Shown in pieces: positions 1 through 9,176 of a DNA stretch of 38,988 nt. Under the pieces are notes generated by a model that worked only from the letters and a program-made list of their open reading frames with translations, made no database searches and was not told the DNA's origin. Positions within the stretch are counted from its first letter, which is position 1. The number at the start of each line of letters is the position of its first letter. A program made the translations under genes and the position numbers. Source of the stretch: Eubacterium sp. An11 (GTDB taxonomy: Bacteria; Bacillota; Clostridia; Lachnospirales; Lachnospiraceae); assembly GCF_002161065.1 (NCBI RefSeq), contig NZ_NFLV01000031.1:1-38988 (forward strand), given 5' to 3'.

Positions 1-203
1 GCTTTTATGTATTCCCTGCGTTTTTCTGTATCAGAAGGAGTACGGTTTAGCCATGAACGATATCCAGACCGTGAAACGCCTAAATATTTCAGCATTCCGG
101 AGACGGAGACCCGGCGATTGTGTTTTCTGGCAGCTTCCGTCTTTTCAGAAACCTCGAGATAAATGGCTTCTGTTATTTTCCCAGAATGCTGATAGCTTTT
201 TTT
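1..203 (-). CDS. IS3-family transposase OrfB, N-terminal part only (cut by window edge)
   Basis: The reading frame in the -1 register relative to OrfA stays open from the A7 run at 197-203 to the window edge. It encodes residues such as GKITEAIYLEVSEKTEAARK and GMLKYLGVSRSGYRSWL, the typical helical start of IS3-group OrfB before the DDE integrase domain. OrfB is normally made only as an OrfA-OrfB fusion by -1 frameshifting. The DDE catalytic core lies outside the window, so activity cannot be judged. Confidence 0.75.
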
Positions 204-457
204 AGCACATCAAGTGCATCCTGGGCATCACGGAGTTCGCGTTTCAGACGGGCAATCTCTTTCTGCTCATCAGAGGCGTAATTACCGGAGCCACGAACAG
301 GGATATCGCCAGACTCCCGGAAATCCTTCAGCCATTTTGTCAGAGTGCTGTAACCCACACCGAGGTTTTGAGCACAGCCACGGACACCAAGCTCTTTGTG
401 ATCGAAATAATACTGGACTGCATCCAGTTTAAACTGTTTGTCATGTTGCTTTGCCAT
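173..457 (-). CDS. IS3-family transposase OrfA (helix-turn-helix, IS150-like)
   Basis: This 94-residue protein begins MAKQHDKQFKLDAVQYY and has an HTH_28/HTH_29-like DNA-binding part (GVRGCAQNLGVGYSTLTKWL, about residues 24-43). A leucine/alanine-rich coiled coil follows (EIARLKRELRDAQDALDVLKKA). That combination is the usual OrfA of the IS3 family, which binds the inverted repeats and supplies the N-terminus of the fusion transposase. A good ribosome site (GGAGG) lies just upstream on the minus strand. The IS end is probably near 520 (a TGAGAA... terminus on the minus strand), but the other end is missing, so the inverted repeat cannot be confirmed. Confidence 0.85.
   Translation of the reverse strand: MAKQHDKQFKLDAVQYYFDHKELGVRGCAQNLGVGYSTLTKWLKDFRESGDIPVRGSGNYASDEQKEIARLKRELRDAQDALDVLKKAISILGK
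197..203 (-). promoter_or_regulatory. A7 slippery site for programmed -1 frameshift in the IS3 transposase
   Basis: On the minus strand the OrfA codons CTA AAA AAA GCT contain a run of seven A. A slip of -1 here enters the open OrfB frame and passes the OrfA stop at 173-175. A-rich heptamers at the OrfA/OrfB overlap are the established frameshift signal in IS3-family elements. I did not assess a downstream stimulatory structure. Confidence 0.6.
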
Positions 458-572
458 AATGAGATCCTCCTTCAGTACGATACTTCTATTATGTCATGTA
501 TTGTCTATTTGGGATTTTCTCATTTTGACTTGCACTATTTATATACTAGCACCAAAAAACAGGAGGAACAAA

Positions 573-1421
573 ATGAAAACAGGAGTAGTGGATGTTGGAG
601 GCGGATTGAGAGGCATTTATGCAGCTGGGGTTTTTGACAATTGTCTGGATATTGGGATACAGTTTGACATCTGCATCGGCGTCTCTGCTGGAAGTGCAAA
701 CATTGCGTCTTATCTGGCAGGACAAAAAGGACGGAACTACCAGTTCTATTCTGAGTATTCATTTCGGAAAGAATATATGAGCTTTCGTAATCTTATTTTA
801 AATAAATCCTATATTGATATGGACTATCTATATGGAACATTAAGCAATTCTACAGGAGAAAATCCATTAGATTATACGAAGATAATCCGGCATCCATCGG
901 AAATGCTGGTGGTAGCATCGAATGCACTGACAGGTAAAGCAACATATTTTAACAAAAACGATTTAAAACAGGATAATTATAGCATTTTCAAAGTATCCTG
1001 TTCCATTCCGTTCATATGCAGACCTTATGAAATAAATGGTGTTCCTTATTATGATGGGGCATTGAGCGATCCGGTTCCGGTAGAAAAAGCATTTCAATGT
1101 GGCTGTGATAATGTAGTTGTAATTTTGACAAAGCCAGAAGATTTTATCCGGGATCCAAAGAAAGATGTAAAAATTGCAAAGTGGATTCAAAAAAAATATC
1201 CCGTATCGGCAGAAAATCTCAGGCAAAGGGCAGAACGATATAACCAGGAGGTTGCATTGGCGAAACAGTACAGGGATGAGGGTCGTGTTTTGATCATAGC
1301 TCCTGACGATACCTGCGGTGTAGATACTTTGACAAGAGATAAGAAAGCCTTGCAGCGCTTGTATAAGAAAGGATATAAAGACGCACAAATGATACAGGAG
1401 TTTTTAAAACAAGGAAGATAA
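573..1421 (+). CDS. Patatin-like phospholipase / lipid acyl hydrolase
   Basis: This 282-residue protein belongs to the bacterial patatin (RssA/YjjU-like) family, cytosolic serine hydrolases that cleave acyl esters from lipids with a Ser-Asp dyad. The start at 573 is chosen because AGGAGG sits at 561-566; the frame is open further upstream, but that part is not patatin-like. The oxyanion motif GGGLRG is at residues 9-14. The nucleophile elbow GVSAG is at 36-40 (Ser38), and the dyad motif DG at 161-162 (Asp161). No signal peptide or membrane segment is visible. It lies 86 bp upstream of the P-type ATPase on the same strand, so cotranscription is possible. The real substrate cannot be read from sequence. 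Confidence 0.88.
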   Translation: MKTGVVDVGGGLRGIYAAGVFDNCLDIGIQFDICIGVSAGSANIASYLAGQKGRNYQFYSEYSFRKEYMSFRNLILNKSYIDMDYLYGTLSNSTGENPLDYTKIIRHPSEMLVVASNALTGKATYFNKNDLKQDNYSIFKVSCSIPFICRPYEINGVPYYDGALSDPVPVEKAFQCGCDNVVVILTKPEDFIRDPKKDVKIAKWIQKKYPVSAENLRQRAERYNQEVALAKQYRDEGRVLIIAPDDTCGVDTLTRDKKALQRLYKKGYKDAQMIQEFLKQGR

Positions 1422-1506
1422 AGAATAAAAGTGAAGTGGAGAGCCTTTTCATTTTGTTAAAACACTTAATATACATAATTTATATGGGTTTACAGGAGGA
1501 ATTATT

Positions 1507-4164
1507 ATGATTGATAACCAAAGTGACATACGATGGCATTCAAAGACGGCGGAACAGGCATTAGATACTTTGAAGAGCAGTACAGATGGATTAAGTGACG
1601 AGGAAGCTCGAAGACGTTTGGAAAAGTATGGAAGAAATGAGCTGCATAAAAAGAAGAAGAAAACAGTAGGGAAAATGATTCTGGAACAGATCATGGATGT
1701 TATGGTTCTGATCCTTGCAGGAGCAGCAATTCTGTCCATGATACTGGGAGAATGGGCGGAAGCGGTTGTAATTCTCGCCATTATCGTGGTGGATGCAGTC
1801 ATTGGGGTGATTCAGGAGAACAAAGCATCCAATGCACTTGAAGCATTAAAACAGATGAGTGCACCCACAGCCTGCGTGAGGAGGAATGGAGAAGAAAGCC
1901 TTATTCCTGTCAGTGAGATTGTTCCGGGCGATATTGTGATTCTAGAGGATGGGGCAATTGTTCCGGCAGACCTTCGGCTGATTCACGAAAATCGGCTTGC
2001 GGTACAAGAGGCATCTCTGACAGGGGAGTCTATTCCAGTAGAGAAAGACAGCGAAAGCGTTCTTCCAATCGGAGAACCTATTGGAAGCAGAGCGAATATG
2101 GCATATATGTCTTCCATTGTTATGTATGGCAATGCAGAAGGGATTGCCGTTGGAACCGGAATGGACACGGAAGTTGGACGAATTGCCAATATGCTGGAAA
2201 ATCAGGATGAGCTGGATACCCCGTTAAAGTGCAAGCTGGATGCAGTGGGTAAAATGCTGAGTCTCGTTGGCCTTGTGGTCTGTGTGGTCATTTTTGCAAT
2301 CGGTTTCCTCTATGGCCGTCCATGGATACCGTTGTTAATGACGGCTGTTTCTCTTGCGATTTCCATTATTCCGGAGGGACTTCCGGCCACTGCTACGATT
2401 GTTATGGCTCTCGGAGTGCAGCGCATGGCAAAACAGAACGCAATTATCCGTAAACTTCCGGCTGTGGAGACTCTGGGGAGTGCCACAGTGGTCTGCTGTG
2501 ATAAAACCGGAACACTGACGCAGAATCGTATGACGGTTACACATGTGGCGTTTGAAAAATCCTATCAAGCGGGAAAAGCTTCTTCTGTGGATATGATACA
2601 GGAATTTCAGGGACAAAATGCAGAACTCCTCAGAATTGCTGCTTTGTGTAATAACGCATCCATGAATCCGGACTGTCCGGGAGAGGTCATAGGGGATCCG
2701 ACGGAGGGAGCTCTGCTTACATTTGCGGGTAAGTATGGATTTGATCCAGATCTGTTAGTGGAAAGAATGCCGAGGGTATTTGAGCAGCCCTTTGACTCGG
2801 TACGAAAACGTATGACTACGGTACATAAAAATGGTGAGGAGATCGTAGCCTATACAAAAGGCGCTGTAGAGGAAATGCTTCCGCTGTGTTCCCACATTGT
2901 GACTGAACAAGGAGTCCGACGGATGACAGAAAAGGATCGAAATCAAATTTTATCCCTCTGTATGAAAATGTCGGAAGAAGCACTTCGGGTTCTTGGATTT
3001 GCGAAACGGACACTCCCATATATTCCTGTGGATGAAAATGAAGATGTGGAAGAGGATATGACGTTCGTGGGAATGGCCGGAATGATCGATCCTCCACGTA
3101 AGGAAGTGATTCAGGCAGTGGAAACTTGCCATGAGGCAGGCATCCGGGTAATTATGATTACAGGGGATCATAAGGTGACTGCCCTTGAGATCGCAAGACA
3201 GCTTCACATTTTTCAGGAAGGAAATACAGTGGTTACAGGGCCAGAACTTGACGAAATGACGGATGAGCAGTTAAAGGAAGCAGTAAAAACAGCGGCTGTA
3301 TTTGCGCGAGTCTCCCCTTCTGATAAACTCCGTATCATTAAAGCTTTGCAGGATAATGAAGAAGTGGCTGCCATGACCGGAGATGGAGTCAACGATTCTC
3401 CAGCCCTGAAGGCTGCTGATATCGGCATTGCAATGGGAAAATCAGGAACAGATGTAGCCAAAGATGCCGCAGACATGATCCTGATGGATGATAATTTTAC
3501 CACGATTGAATACGCAGTCCGGGAAGGAAGGCGCATTTACCGTAATATTCAAAAAGTGATCCAGTTCCTGCTTGCCGGAAATATTGCTGAGATCCTAACA
3601 CTGTTTATTGCTACTTTATTTAACTGGGACGCTCCAATCCTGGCGGTTCAGGTTTTGTTGGTCAATCTGATTACAGATACGCTTCCGGCATTGGCTTTGG
3701 GAGTTGACCCGGCTGAAAAGAATATCATGAAGTATAAACCGGTCAGATCGGGAACCCTTTTTGAGCATGGTCTGATAGTAAGGGTATGCCTGCATGGGGC
3801 GTTCATTTCGGCAGCGACAATAGGGGCTTTTCAGACTGGAGTACATATGGACGGCTATGAGGTCGGAATGACGATGGCATTCCTGGTACTGGCGATTTCA
3901 CAGCTGCTTCACGCACTGAACCAGCGCTCGAATACAGAATCTATTTTCTCGACCGGAAATGGGCATAATCCACACTTGTTTTATTCCATTGCAGGTTCTG
4001 CCCTTGTGCTGGCAATAGTTTTGCTAGTTCCATATTTCCGGACTGTGTTTAGTCTGACAATGATTACTGCAAAAGAATGGGGAGTGGTGGCACTGTATTC
4101 CGTACTCCCGTTAGCCGCAGTAGAATTAACGAAAGTATTTATTCGACTAACCAGGAAGAATTAA
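1507..4164 (+). CDS. Calcium-type P-type ATPase (P2A, PMCA/SERCA-like)
   Basis: This 885-residue membrane pump is of the P2 class, which exports Ca2+ (possibly Mn2+) from the cytosol at the cost of ATP. In order: an N-terminal cation-ATPase domain, two membrane segments near residues 60-100, the actuator motif TGES at 172-175, PEGLP in M4 at 289-293, the phosphorylation motif DKTGT with Asp332, the hinge TGDGVND at 624-630, and four to six C-terminal membrane helices. NLITD in M6 matches the Ca2+-binding N..TD motif of SERCA site II. The start has a clear AGGAGG at 1495-1500. It is full length for the family. The ftsH-like gene follows after 48 bp, suggesting one operon with a membrane-homeostasis role. 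Confidence 0.93.
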   Translation: MIDNQSDIRWHSKTAEQALDTLKSSTDGLSDEEARRRLEKYGRNELHKKKKKTVGKMILEQIMDVMVLILAGAAILSMILGEWAEAVVILAIIVVDAVIGVIQENKASNALEALKQMSAPTACVRRNGEESLIPVSEIVPGDIVILEDGAIVPADLRLIHENRLAVQEASLTGESIPVEKDSESVLPIGEPIGSRANMAYMSSIVMYGNAEGIAVGTGMDTEVGRIANMLENQDELDTPLKCKLDAVGKMLSLVGLVVCVVIFAIGFLYGRPWIPLLMTAVSLAISIIPEGLPATATIVMALGVQRMAKQNAIIRKLPAVETLGSATVVCCDKTGTLTQNRMTVTHVAFEKSYQAGKASSVDMIQEFQGQNAELLRIAALCNNASMNPDCPGEVIGDPTEGALLTFAGKYGFDPDLLVERMPRVFEQPFDSVRKRMTTVHKNGEEIVAYTKGAVEEMLPLCSHIVTEQGVRRMTEKDRNQILSLCMKMSEEALRVLGFAKRTLPYIPVDENEDVEEDMTFVGMAGMIDPPRKEVIQAVETCHEAGIRVIMITGDHKVTALEIARQLHIFQEGNTVVTGPELDEMTDEQLKEAVKTAAVFARVSPSDKLRIIKALQDNEEVAAMTGDGVNDSPALKAADIGIAMGKSGTDVAKDAADMILMDDNFTTIEYAVREGRRIYRNIQKVIQFLLAGNIAEILTLFIATLFNWDAPILAVQVLLVNLITDTLPALALGVDPAEKNIMKYKPVRSGTLFEHGLIVRVCLHGAFISAATIGAFQTGVHMDGYEVGMTMAFLVLAISQLLHALNQRSNTESIFSTGNGHNPHLFYSIAGSALVLAIVLLVPYFRTVFSLTMITAKEWGVVALYSVLPLAAVELTKVFIRLTRKN

Positions 4165-4212
4165 TGAAAAGGATTAAGAAAATGGAAAACGGGAACAGAA
4201 TGGGGGATTCAT

Positions 4213-6024
4213 ATGAATGAAATAAAAACACCGAAAAAACCAATTATCTTTTATTACGTGATTGCTTTACTGGTTCTGATGCTTATCAATTTCTGGCTGA
4301 TACCCTATATGCTTCAGACACAAGTGAAAGAAGTAGATTATGGAATGTTCATGTCCATGATCGAAGAAAAAGATATCGGACGTGTGGAAATCCAGGATAA
4401 CAAGATCCTTTTTACGGATAAGGAAGACAGTAAGGTCTATAAAACCGGTGTTATGAATGATCCGGAGCTTACGATGAGGCTGTATAGATCCGGTGCAAAA
4501 TTTGCCAGTCAGATTATTGAACCCACATCCCCGTTTTTGAGCTTTCTTCTTACATGGATTCTTCCCCTGTTGATATTCTTTGGTATTGGGCAATACATGA
4601 CTAAAAGAATGATGAAGAATGTTGGAGGGGGAAACTCCATGATGTTCAATATGGGAAAAAGCAATGCCAAAGTTTATGTGAAATCTTCCAACGGAATCAG
4701 ATTTTCTGATGTTGCCGGCGAGGATGAAGCAAAAGAAAACCTGACGGAGATCGTGGAATACCTCCATAATCCTGGGAAATATAAAGAGATTGGTGCTTCC
4801 ATGCCAAAAGGGATTCTGCTGGTAGGCCCTCCAGGAACAGGAAAAACGATGTTGGCAAAAGCAGTGGCTGGAGAAGCAAATGTACCGTTCTTTTCCATGT
4901 CTGGGTCAGAGTTTGTAGAGATGTTTGTTGGTATGGGAGCATCCAAAGTCCGGGATCTGTTTAAGCAAGCAAAAGAAAAAGCACCCTGTATTGTATTTAT
5001 TGATGAGATTGACGCAATCGGAAAGAAGAGGGATGGACAGTTCGGCGGAAATGATGAACGAGAACAGACATTAAATCAGCTTTTGACAGAAATGGATGGT
5101 TTTGAAGGGAATAATGGTGTTATTATTCTGGCTGCTACCAACAGACCTGAATCATTGGATCCGGCATTGCTGCGTCCTGGCAGATTTGACAGGCGTGTCC
5201 CTGTGGAATTGCCGGATTTAAAAGGCAGGGAAGAAATTCTAAAAGTTCATGCGAAAAAGATAAAATTGGGACAGGATGTGGATTTCACAAAAGTTGCCCG
5301 CATGGCATCCGGTGCATCTGGTGCGGAGCTTGCAAACATTGTTAATGAGGCAGCGTTACATGCCGTGAGGGACGGAAAAAGCTATGCAACCCAGGCAGAT
5401 CTTGAAGAAAGTATCGAAGTGGTTATTGCAGGTTATCAGAAGAAGAATGCAATCCTTACGGATAAGGAAAAACTGATTGTTTCCTATCACGAGATTGGCC
5501 ATGCTTTAGTAGCGGCGAAACAGACGCATTCTGCACCGGTACAGAAGATTACCATTGTTCCGCGTACATCTGGTGCACTTGGATATACGATGCAGGTGGA
5601 GGAGGGCAATCATTACCTGATGACAAAGGAAGAGATCGAGAATAAGATTGCGACATTTACCGGAGGACGGGCTGCAGAAGAAATAGTATTTGGTTCTGTT
5701 ACAACCGGTGCTTCCAATGATATCGAGCAGGCCACGAAATTAGCTCGTGCGATGATTACGAGATATGGTATGAGTGACGACTTTGATATGGTTGCAATGG
5801 AAACGGTATCTAATCAATATCTGGGTGGAGATACCTCTCTTGCATGTTCAGCCCAGGTGCAGGCAAAAATTGATGAGCAGGTGATAGCACTTGTGAAGTC
5901 TCAGCACGAAAAGGCGATACAGATTTTGACAGATAATCGCAGTAAGTTGGATGAACTGGCGAACTTCCTGTACGAGAGAGAAACAATAACTGGAGAGGAA
6001 TTTATGGAAATTTTGGAAAGATAA
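4213..6024 (+). CDS. ftsH: ATP-dependent zinc metalloprotease FtsH
   Basis: This 603-residue AAA+ membrane protease degrades misfolded or unassembled membrane proteins and selected cytosolic regulators. Two N-terminal transmembrane segments (about residues 11-32 and 100-122) flank the external FtsH_ext domain. The Walker A motif GPPGTGKT lies near residue 205, Walker B reads [11 protein letters not shown], and the second region of homology contains [18 protein letters not shown]. The zinc motif HEIGH is at 426-430 with the downstream [14 protein letters not shown] stretch. All catalytic motifs are present and the length is normal. It sits in a rightward run after the P-ATPase and before an HdeD-like gene, so it may be an accessory copy rather than the housekeeping one; which is not decidable from this window. 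Confidence 0.95.
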   Translation: MNEIKTPKKPIIFYYVIALLVLMLINFWLIPYMLQTQVKEVDYGMFMSMIEEKDIGRVEIQDNKILFTDKEDSKVYKTGVMNDPELTMRLYRSGAKFASQIIEPTSPFLSFLLTWILPLLIFFGIGQYMTKRMMKNVGGGNSMMFNMGKSNAKVYVKSSNGIRFSDVAGEDEAKENLTEIVEYLHNPGKYKEIGASMPKGILLVGPPGTGKTMLAKAVAGEANVPFFSMSGSEFVEMFVGMGASKVRDLFKQAKEKAPCIVFIDEIDAIGKKRDGQFGGNDEREQTLNQLLTEMDGFEGNNGVIILAATNRPESLDPALLRPGRFDRRVPVELPDLKGREEILKVHAKKIKLGQDVDFTKVARMASGASGAELANIVNEAALHAVRDGKSYATQADLEESIEVVIAGYQKKNAILTDKEKLIVSYHEIGHALVAAKQTHSAPVQKITIVPRTSGALGYTMQVEEGNHYLMTKEEIENKIATFTGGRAAEEIVFGSVTTGASNDIEQATKLARAMITRYGMSDDFDMVAMETVSNQYLGGDTSLACSAQVQAKIDEQVIALVKSQHEKAIQILTDNRSKLDELANFLYERETITGEEFMEILER

Positions 6025-6045
6025 TGTGAGACGAGAGGTGAAAAC

Positions 6046-6642
6046 ATGAAAGCATTGAAAAAAATAAAGTTGGATATGTGGATAAATGCAATCATGACGG
6101 TATTGATTGGAGTTTTATTCATAATAAAGCCATATGATTCATTTAAAGTGATTGCAGTGATTGCAGGTATTATGATTTTGTGCAGTGGGATTTTTGATTT
6201 GTTCTATGATTTAAAATTTCGGTTGAATACTTATTTTATGCAGGGATCGTTATTTGAAGGCATTTTGAAATGTATTTTGGGAATCTTTATCATTACACAT
6301 GCTGGAATTACAATAGTGTTGTTTTCTTACGTGTTTAGTATTTTCATCATAATCAATGGAGTAATCTGTATGGAGACGGCTGTTTGTATGAAAGACATAT
6401 TTCATGTGCGCTGTACATCATATGTTATTCTATCATGTATTATTATTCTGGCTGGAATTAGTATGATGTTCTTTTCACCGGATACAGTTTCAGCCGCTGC
6501 ATTAATGGCAGGAATTATCTTCATTTTAAATGGCATTATTGACATTATTATATTATACCGATTGAGTAAAATAGGTAAAAAATATGCTCTTGAAATGAAG
6601 GATGTGTTTGATGAAGTAAATGGAAATATAATAGACGAATAG
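6046..6642 (+). CDS. HdeD/DUF308-like membrane protein
   Basis: The 198-residue protein has about six hydrophobic segments arranged as repeated pairs (for example VLIGVLFIIKPYDSFKVIAV and IIILAGISMMFFSPDTVSAA). That pattern, including the short P-x-x-S/T turn, is typical of the DUF308/HdeD family, small inner-membrane proteins linked in enterobacteria to acid and heat tolerance. It starts 21 bp after ftsH behind GAGAGGTG, so translation from the same transcript is likely. A charged C-terminal tail (about residues 175-198) should be cytoplasmic. The molecular function of the family is not established. Confidence 0.75.
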   Translation: MKALKKIKLDMWINAIMTVLIGVLFIIKPYDSFKVIAVIAGIMILCSGIFDLFYDLKFRLNTYFMQGSLFEGILKCILGIFIITHAGITIVLFSYVFSIFIIINGVICMETAVCMKDIFHVRCTSYVILSCIIILAGISMMFFSPDTVSAAALMAGIIFILNGIIDIIILYRLSKIGKKYALEMKDVFDEVNGNIIDE

Positions 6643-6658
6643 ATATAAGAAATATCTT

Positions 6659-7408
6659 GTGATTATAATTATGAATGAGAAAAGTTGGATGAAAATCAGA
6701 AACAAAGAAAAAAAACAAAAGAGTGAGAAAAAGTCAGAAATAAAGCTAAAGAAACTCACTCCTTTAGCAGCAATTATTCTGATGACATTGATTCTTTTTG
6801 TGATTGTAAGAAAATCAGAAGAACCTTTGTCTGTAAAAACGATATTGAGGTATACACCTGAAAATATGATTTTGGCTGCGTGTGTTTTAGTTTTGTTCTT
6901 TGCTCTCAAAAGCCTTACAATTATGTTTCCATTGTCGATTTTATATTTGAGCAGTGGAGTTCTGTTTACACCATTTATAGCTGTGATGGTAAGTATGGTT
7001 GGACTGGCGACAACCATTACGATTCCTTATTGGATCGGAAGATACAGCGGTGAAGATATTATACAGTATATTGGGACTAGATATCCCAAGGTTCAACAAT
7101 TGACAGGATATCAGAATGAAAATGCTTTTTTTGTATGCTTTATAACCAGAATTGTTGGATTTTTGCCAGGTGACATTGTCAGCCTGTATTTTGGCGCTTG
7201 TGGAGTGAAATTCACCACTTATCTGACAGCAGGAATAAGCGGTTCTTTGCTCAGTATTGTTACTACTACTTTGCTTGGAACTAAGTTGAGCAATCCGTTT
7301 TCAATAGAATTTATCATGGTATTATTATTAAGAATTTTGGTTTCTGCCGGAACTGTAGTCTTGAAACACTATATGAATAAAAGAACAGGAGAGAAAGGAG
7401 AAAAATGA
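6659..7408 (+). CDS. TVP38/TMEM64 (DedA-like, SNARE-associated) membrane protein
   Basis: This 249-residue integral membrane protein has a lysine-rich N-terminus, a first membrane helix near residues 38-55, and further helices with the glycine-rich VTT-type stretch (YWIGRYSGED, then FVCFITRIVGFLPGDIVSLY). These are features of the TVP38/TMEM64 family, relatives of DedA proposed to act in lipid scrambling or flippase functions. The start is uncertain: GTG at 6659 or ATG at 6671, neither with a strong ribosome site. It overlaps the next gene by four bases (ATGA), indicating translational coupling with the second HdeD-like gene. Confidence 0.75.
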   Translation: MIIIMNEKSWMKIRNKEKKQKSEKKSEIKLKKLTPLAAIILMTLILFVIVRKSEEPLSVKTILRYTPENMILAACVLVLFFALKSLTIMFPLSILYLSSGVLFTPFIAVMVSMVGLATTITIPYWIGRYSGEDIIQYIGTRYPKVQQLTGYQNENAFFVCFITRIVGFLPGDIVSLYFGACGVKFTTYLTAGISGSLLSIVTTTLLGTKLSNPFSIEFIMVLLLRILVSAGTVVLKHYMNKRTGEKGEK

Positions 7409-7920
7409 ATAGAATATTAAAAGTCAAGAGTATATTGTTTCCATCTCTAGGATTAATCTGTATATTGTTTTCTGATAGAGTAACTCTTCTGTTACCTTAT
7501 TTATTAGGAAGTGCTATGGTACTTGTAGGTACACTGATGTTAGTAAGCTATTTTAAGGAAAAAAAGTTTTTTGAAAAGCAGGCAGACGAATTAGCATATA
7601 GTATTATGATGTTTATTATGGGGATTGCATTTTTACTGAAAGGATCCAGTTCGTTGGAGGCATTAGGAATTACTTGGGCAATTATCGGTATTAGAAAGGC
7701 ATCTAAATCATTGAATGGGGCAATTAGGCAGTTCTTTTGTAGAAATAATAATTGTGTTATACCAATGATAGAATTTTTTGTACGAATCACGCTAGCATTA
7801 CTCCTTCTGTTTAATCCGATTGAAAAGATATCCAATCATGTGATTATATTAGGATTGGAAATAATAGCAGTTAGTATCGAATACTCAGGCTTTCATGTTC
7901 TGCCTAAAATCGTAGAATAA
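7405..7920 (+). CDS. Second HdeD/DUF308-like membrane protein
   Basis: The 171-residue protein is hydrophobic, with about five to six membrane segments in paired repeats (SLGLICILFSDRVTLLLPYL, then IMMFIMGIAFLLKGSSSLEA). It resembles the HdeD/DUF308 gene at 6046 in architecture though not closely in sequence. The ATG overlaps the stop of the upstream TVP38-like gene and is preceded by AGAAAGGAG, so the two are translationally coupled. It appears to be the last gene of the 1507-7920 run; the following 360 bp hold no gene. The family assignment is by topology and weak motif similarity. Confidence 0.6.
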   Translation: MNRILKVKSILFPSLGLICILFSDRVTLLLPYLLGSAMVLVGTLMLVSYFKEKKFFEKQADELAYSIMMFIMGIAFLLKGSSSLEALGITWAIIGIRKASKSLNGAIRQFFCRNNNCVIPMIEFFVRITLALLLLFNPIEKISNHVIILGLEIIAVSIEYSGFHVLPKIVE

Positions 7921-8283
7921 ATAGTTACTAAATAATTATAACAGGTAGTGTTAATTTTGCTGTTTTATTACAAATTGGTGCTGAACGTGACAATGCAAAG
8001 ATACCAAATACATGGTAACCAAGTTAATCAAAGAAATCCACCTTCCAGAATGTTGATTCCCAGAGTTTTGTAGTTATGGGGTGTTTAGTGCATGAAGGTT
8101 TAGGTATTTCATTTTCAAAGTTTTACTTTTAAATACACCTGCAATTATAGCTCTGGTAGAAAATTAATTGTTTAATGCATTGTGATAAGGGAAGAGTATG
8201 GGGAGATGTGCATAAAGAAAAGGAAATTTGATTAATAAGGTAATATTTATCGAAAACCGGCGAATTATGTCAAACATTGTTAT
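7921..8283. other. Non-coding AT-rich spacer
   Basis: I see no convincing gene, strong terminator or RNA structure in these 363 bases. Only very short open frames without ribosome sites occur. Together with the change in gene type this spacer probably marks the border between the membrane-stress genes and the accessory region. Confidence 0.5.
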
Positions 8284-8341
8284 TTGACATTAGATCCATA
8301 TCTTTGTACAATTTAATTGCCATTTTGGTGATTAAATTGTA
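8267..8341. promoter_or_regulatory. Two dyad operators over the 8284 promoter
   Basis: ATGTCAAA at 8267-8274 pairs with TTTGACAT at 8283-8290 (8-bp arms, 8-nt gap) and overlaps the -35. TACAATTTAAT at 8307-8317 pairs perfectly with ATTAAATTGTA at 8331-8341 (11-bp arms, 13-nt gap) and covers the -10 and the start region. Such placement fits binding of a dimeric repressor. The second dyad would also form an RNA hairpin just before the ribosome site at 8343-8349. The XRE protein encoded at 8800 is the nearest candidate regulator. Confidence 0.55.
8284..8312 (+). promoter_or_regulatory. Near-consensus sigma-A promoter
   Basis: TTGACA at 8284-8289 and TACAAT at 8307-8312 are separated by exactly 17 bases, close to a perfect housekeeping promoter. 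Transcription would start near 8319 and reach the gene at 8359 after a short leader. Two inverted repeats overlap it, one at the -35 and one starting at the -10. Confidence 0.75.
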
Positions 8342-8358
8342 AGGGAGGACAAAAAAAG

Positions 8359-8658
8359 ATGAATCTGCTTACGAGAGAAATATTGAATCAGACAATAGCA
8401 GAAGCTATTGATGCTACCAGAGAAAAAATTTGTGCAGAAGATGAGATATACCAACAGGATGAGAAAGATCTGGATGAATTGACAGTGAGATTTATGGAAT
8501 TAGATTTGCCGGAGCATGACAGAATGATAATCAATGATTATATCGCCTGCTTACAAACAGTAGATTGTCGGTATGCGGATATTTCTTATATGGCTGGTAT
8601 TGAAGATGCCATTACTTTCTTAAAGAAGATGGATTTGATAAAAAATACAATTGAATAG
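8359..8658 (+). CDS. Small helical protein of unknown function (99 residues)
   Basis: The protein is acidic and predicted helical by eye, with heptad-like stretches (LTREILNQTIAEAIDATREK). It has no signal peptide, membrane segment or metal motif. It begins after a good ribosome site (GGGAGG at 8343-8348) and is driven by the strong promoter at 8284. Similar short proteins (of the DUF6809 type) occur in Clostridia, but I am not certain of that link. The next gene in the same direction encodes an XRE regulator. Confidence 0.6.
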   Translation: MNLLTREILNQTIAEAIDATREKICAEDEIYQQDEKDLDELTVRFMELDLPEHDRMIINDYIACLQTVDCRYADISYMAGIEDAITFLKKMDLIKNTIE

Positions 8659-8799
8659 GTATTAAGAGCTGCTTTTCTTTTTTTTACCCCACTACTCAAG
8701 TCTACTAGAGTATTTAGATAAGCGGTATAGTTCTAATCTTTTCGCTGATTTATGGTTACAATGTATGTAAAAATAGGTCAGAGAAGAGGTGCAAAATAC

Positions 8800-9120
8800 T
8801 TGCGTATAGAAGAGTATATTCCAAAAAGAATCTCTGAATTATGCAGAAAACGTGGGTATTCTAAATATCGACTCTCACAGCTTACGGGAATGTCGCAGAC
8901 AGCATTAGGAAATATAATGTCCAGAGACAGCATTCCGACGATTCCAACGCTTGAGAAAATATGTGATGCATTTGGAATATCGTTAGCTCAGTTTTTTGCA
9001 GGAGACAGTGGCAAATTAGATTTGACATCTGATCAAACAGAGTTATTGGATATATGGGATGGATTGGAAGTTAAAGAAAGAGAGATTGTGTTATCTCTTA
9101 TGAGGAGTTTAAAGAAATAA
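8800..9120 (+). CDS. XRE-family helix-turn-helix regulator (TTG start proposed)
   Basis: This is a 106-residue DNA-binding protein. The HTH spans about residues 9-60 (RISELCRKRGYSKYRLSQLT and SQTALGNIMSRDSIPTIPTL), followed by a short helical tail ending EREIVLSLMRSLKK. I prefer the TTG at 8800 because AGAGAAGAGGTG sits at 8780-8791, whereas the in-frame ATGs at 8752 and 8761 have no ribosome site. A Rho-independent terminator follows directly. The protein is a plausible repressor of the dyad promoter upstream of 8359. Confidence 0.8.
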   Translation: MRIEEYIPKRISELCRKRGYSKYRLSQLTGMSQTALGNIMSRDSIPTIPTLEKICDAFGISLAQFFAGDSGKLDLTSDQTELLDIWDGLEVKEREIVLSLMRSLKK

Positions 9121-9157
9121 GAGCAGTTCAAGAAAAAATTGGACTGTTCTTTTTTTG
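9121..9157 (+). terminator. Rho-independent terminator after the XRE gene
   Basis: GAGCAGTTC (9121-9129) pairs with GGACTGTTC (9141-9149) through nine pairs including two G-U pairs, with an A-rich loop, and is followed by a run of T at 9150-9156. Confidence 0.7.
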
Positions 9158-9176
9158 TGCGTTGGAGAAGGTAGGA

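Noticed and set aside
525-547. Promoter of the patatin gene from TTGACT and TATACT
   Set aside because: The spacing is only 11 bases, too short for a sigma-A promoter.
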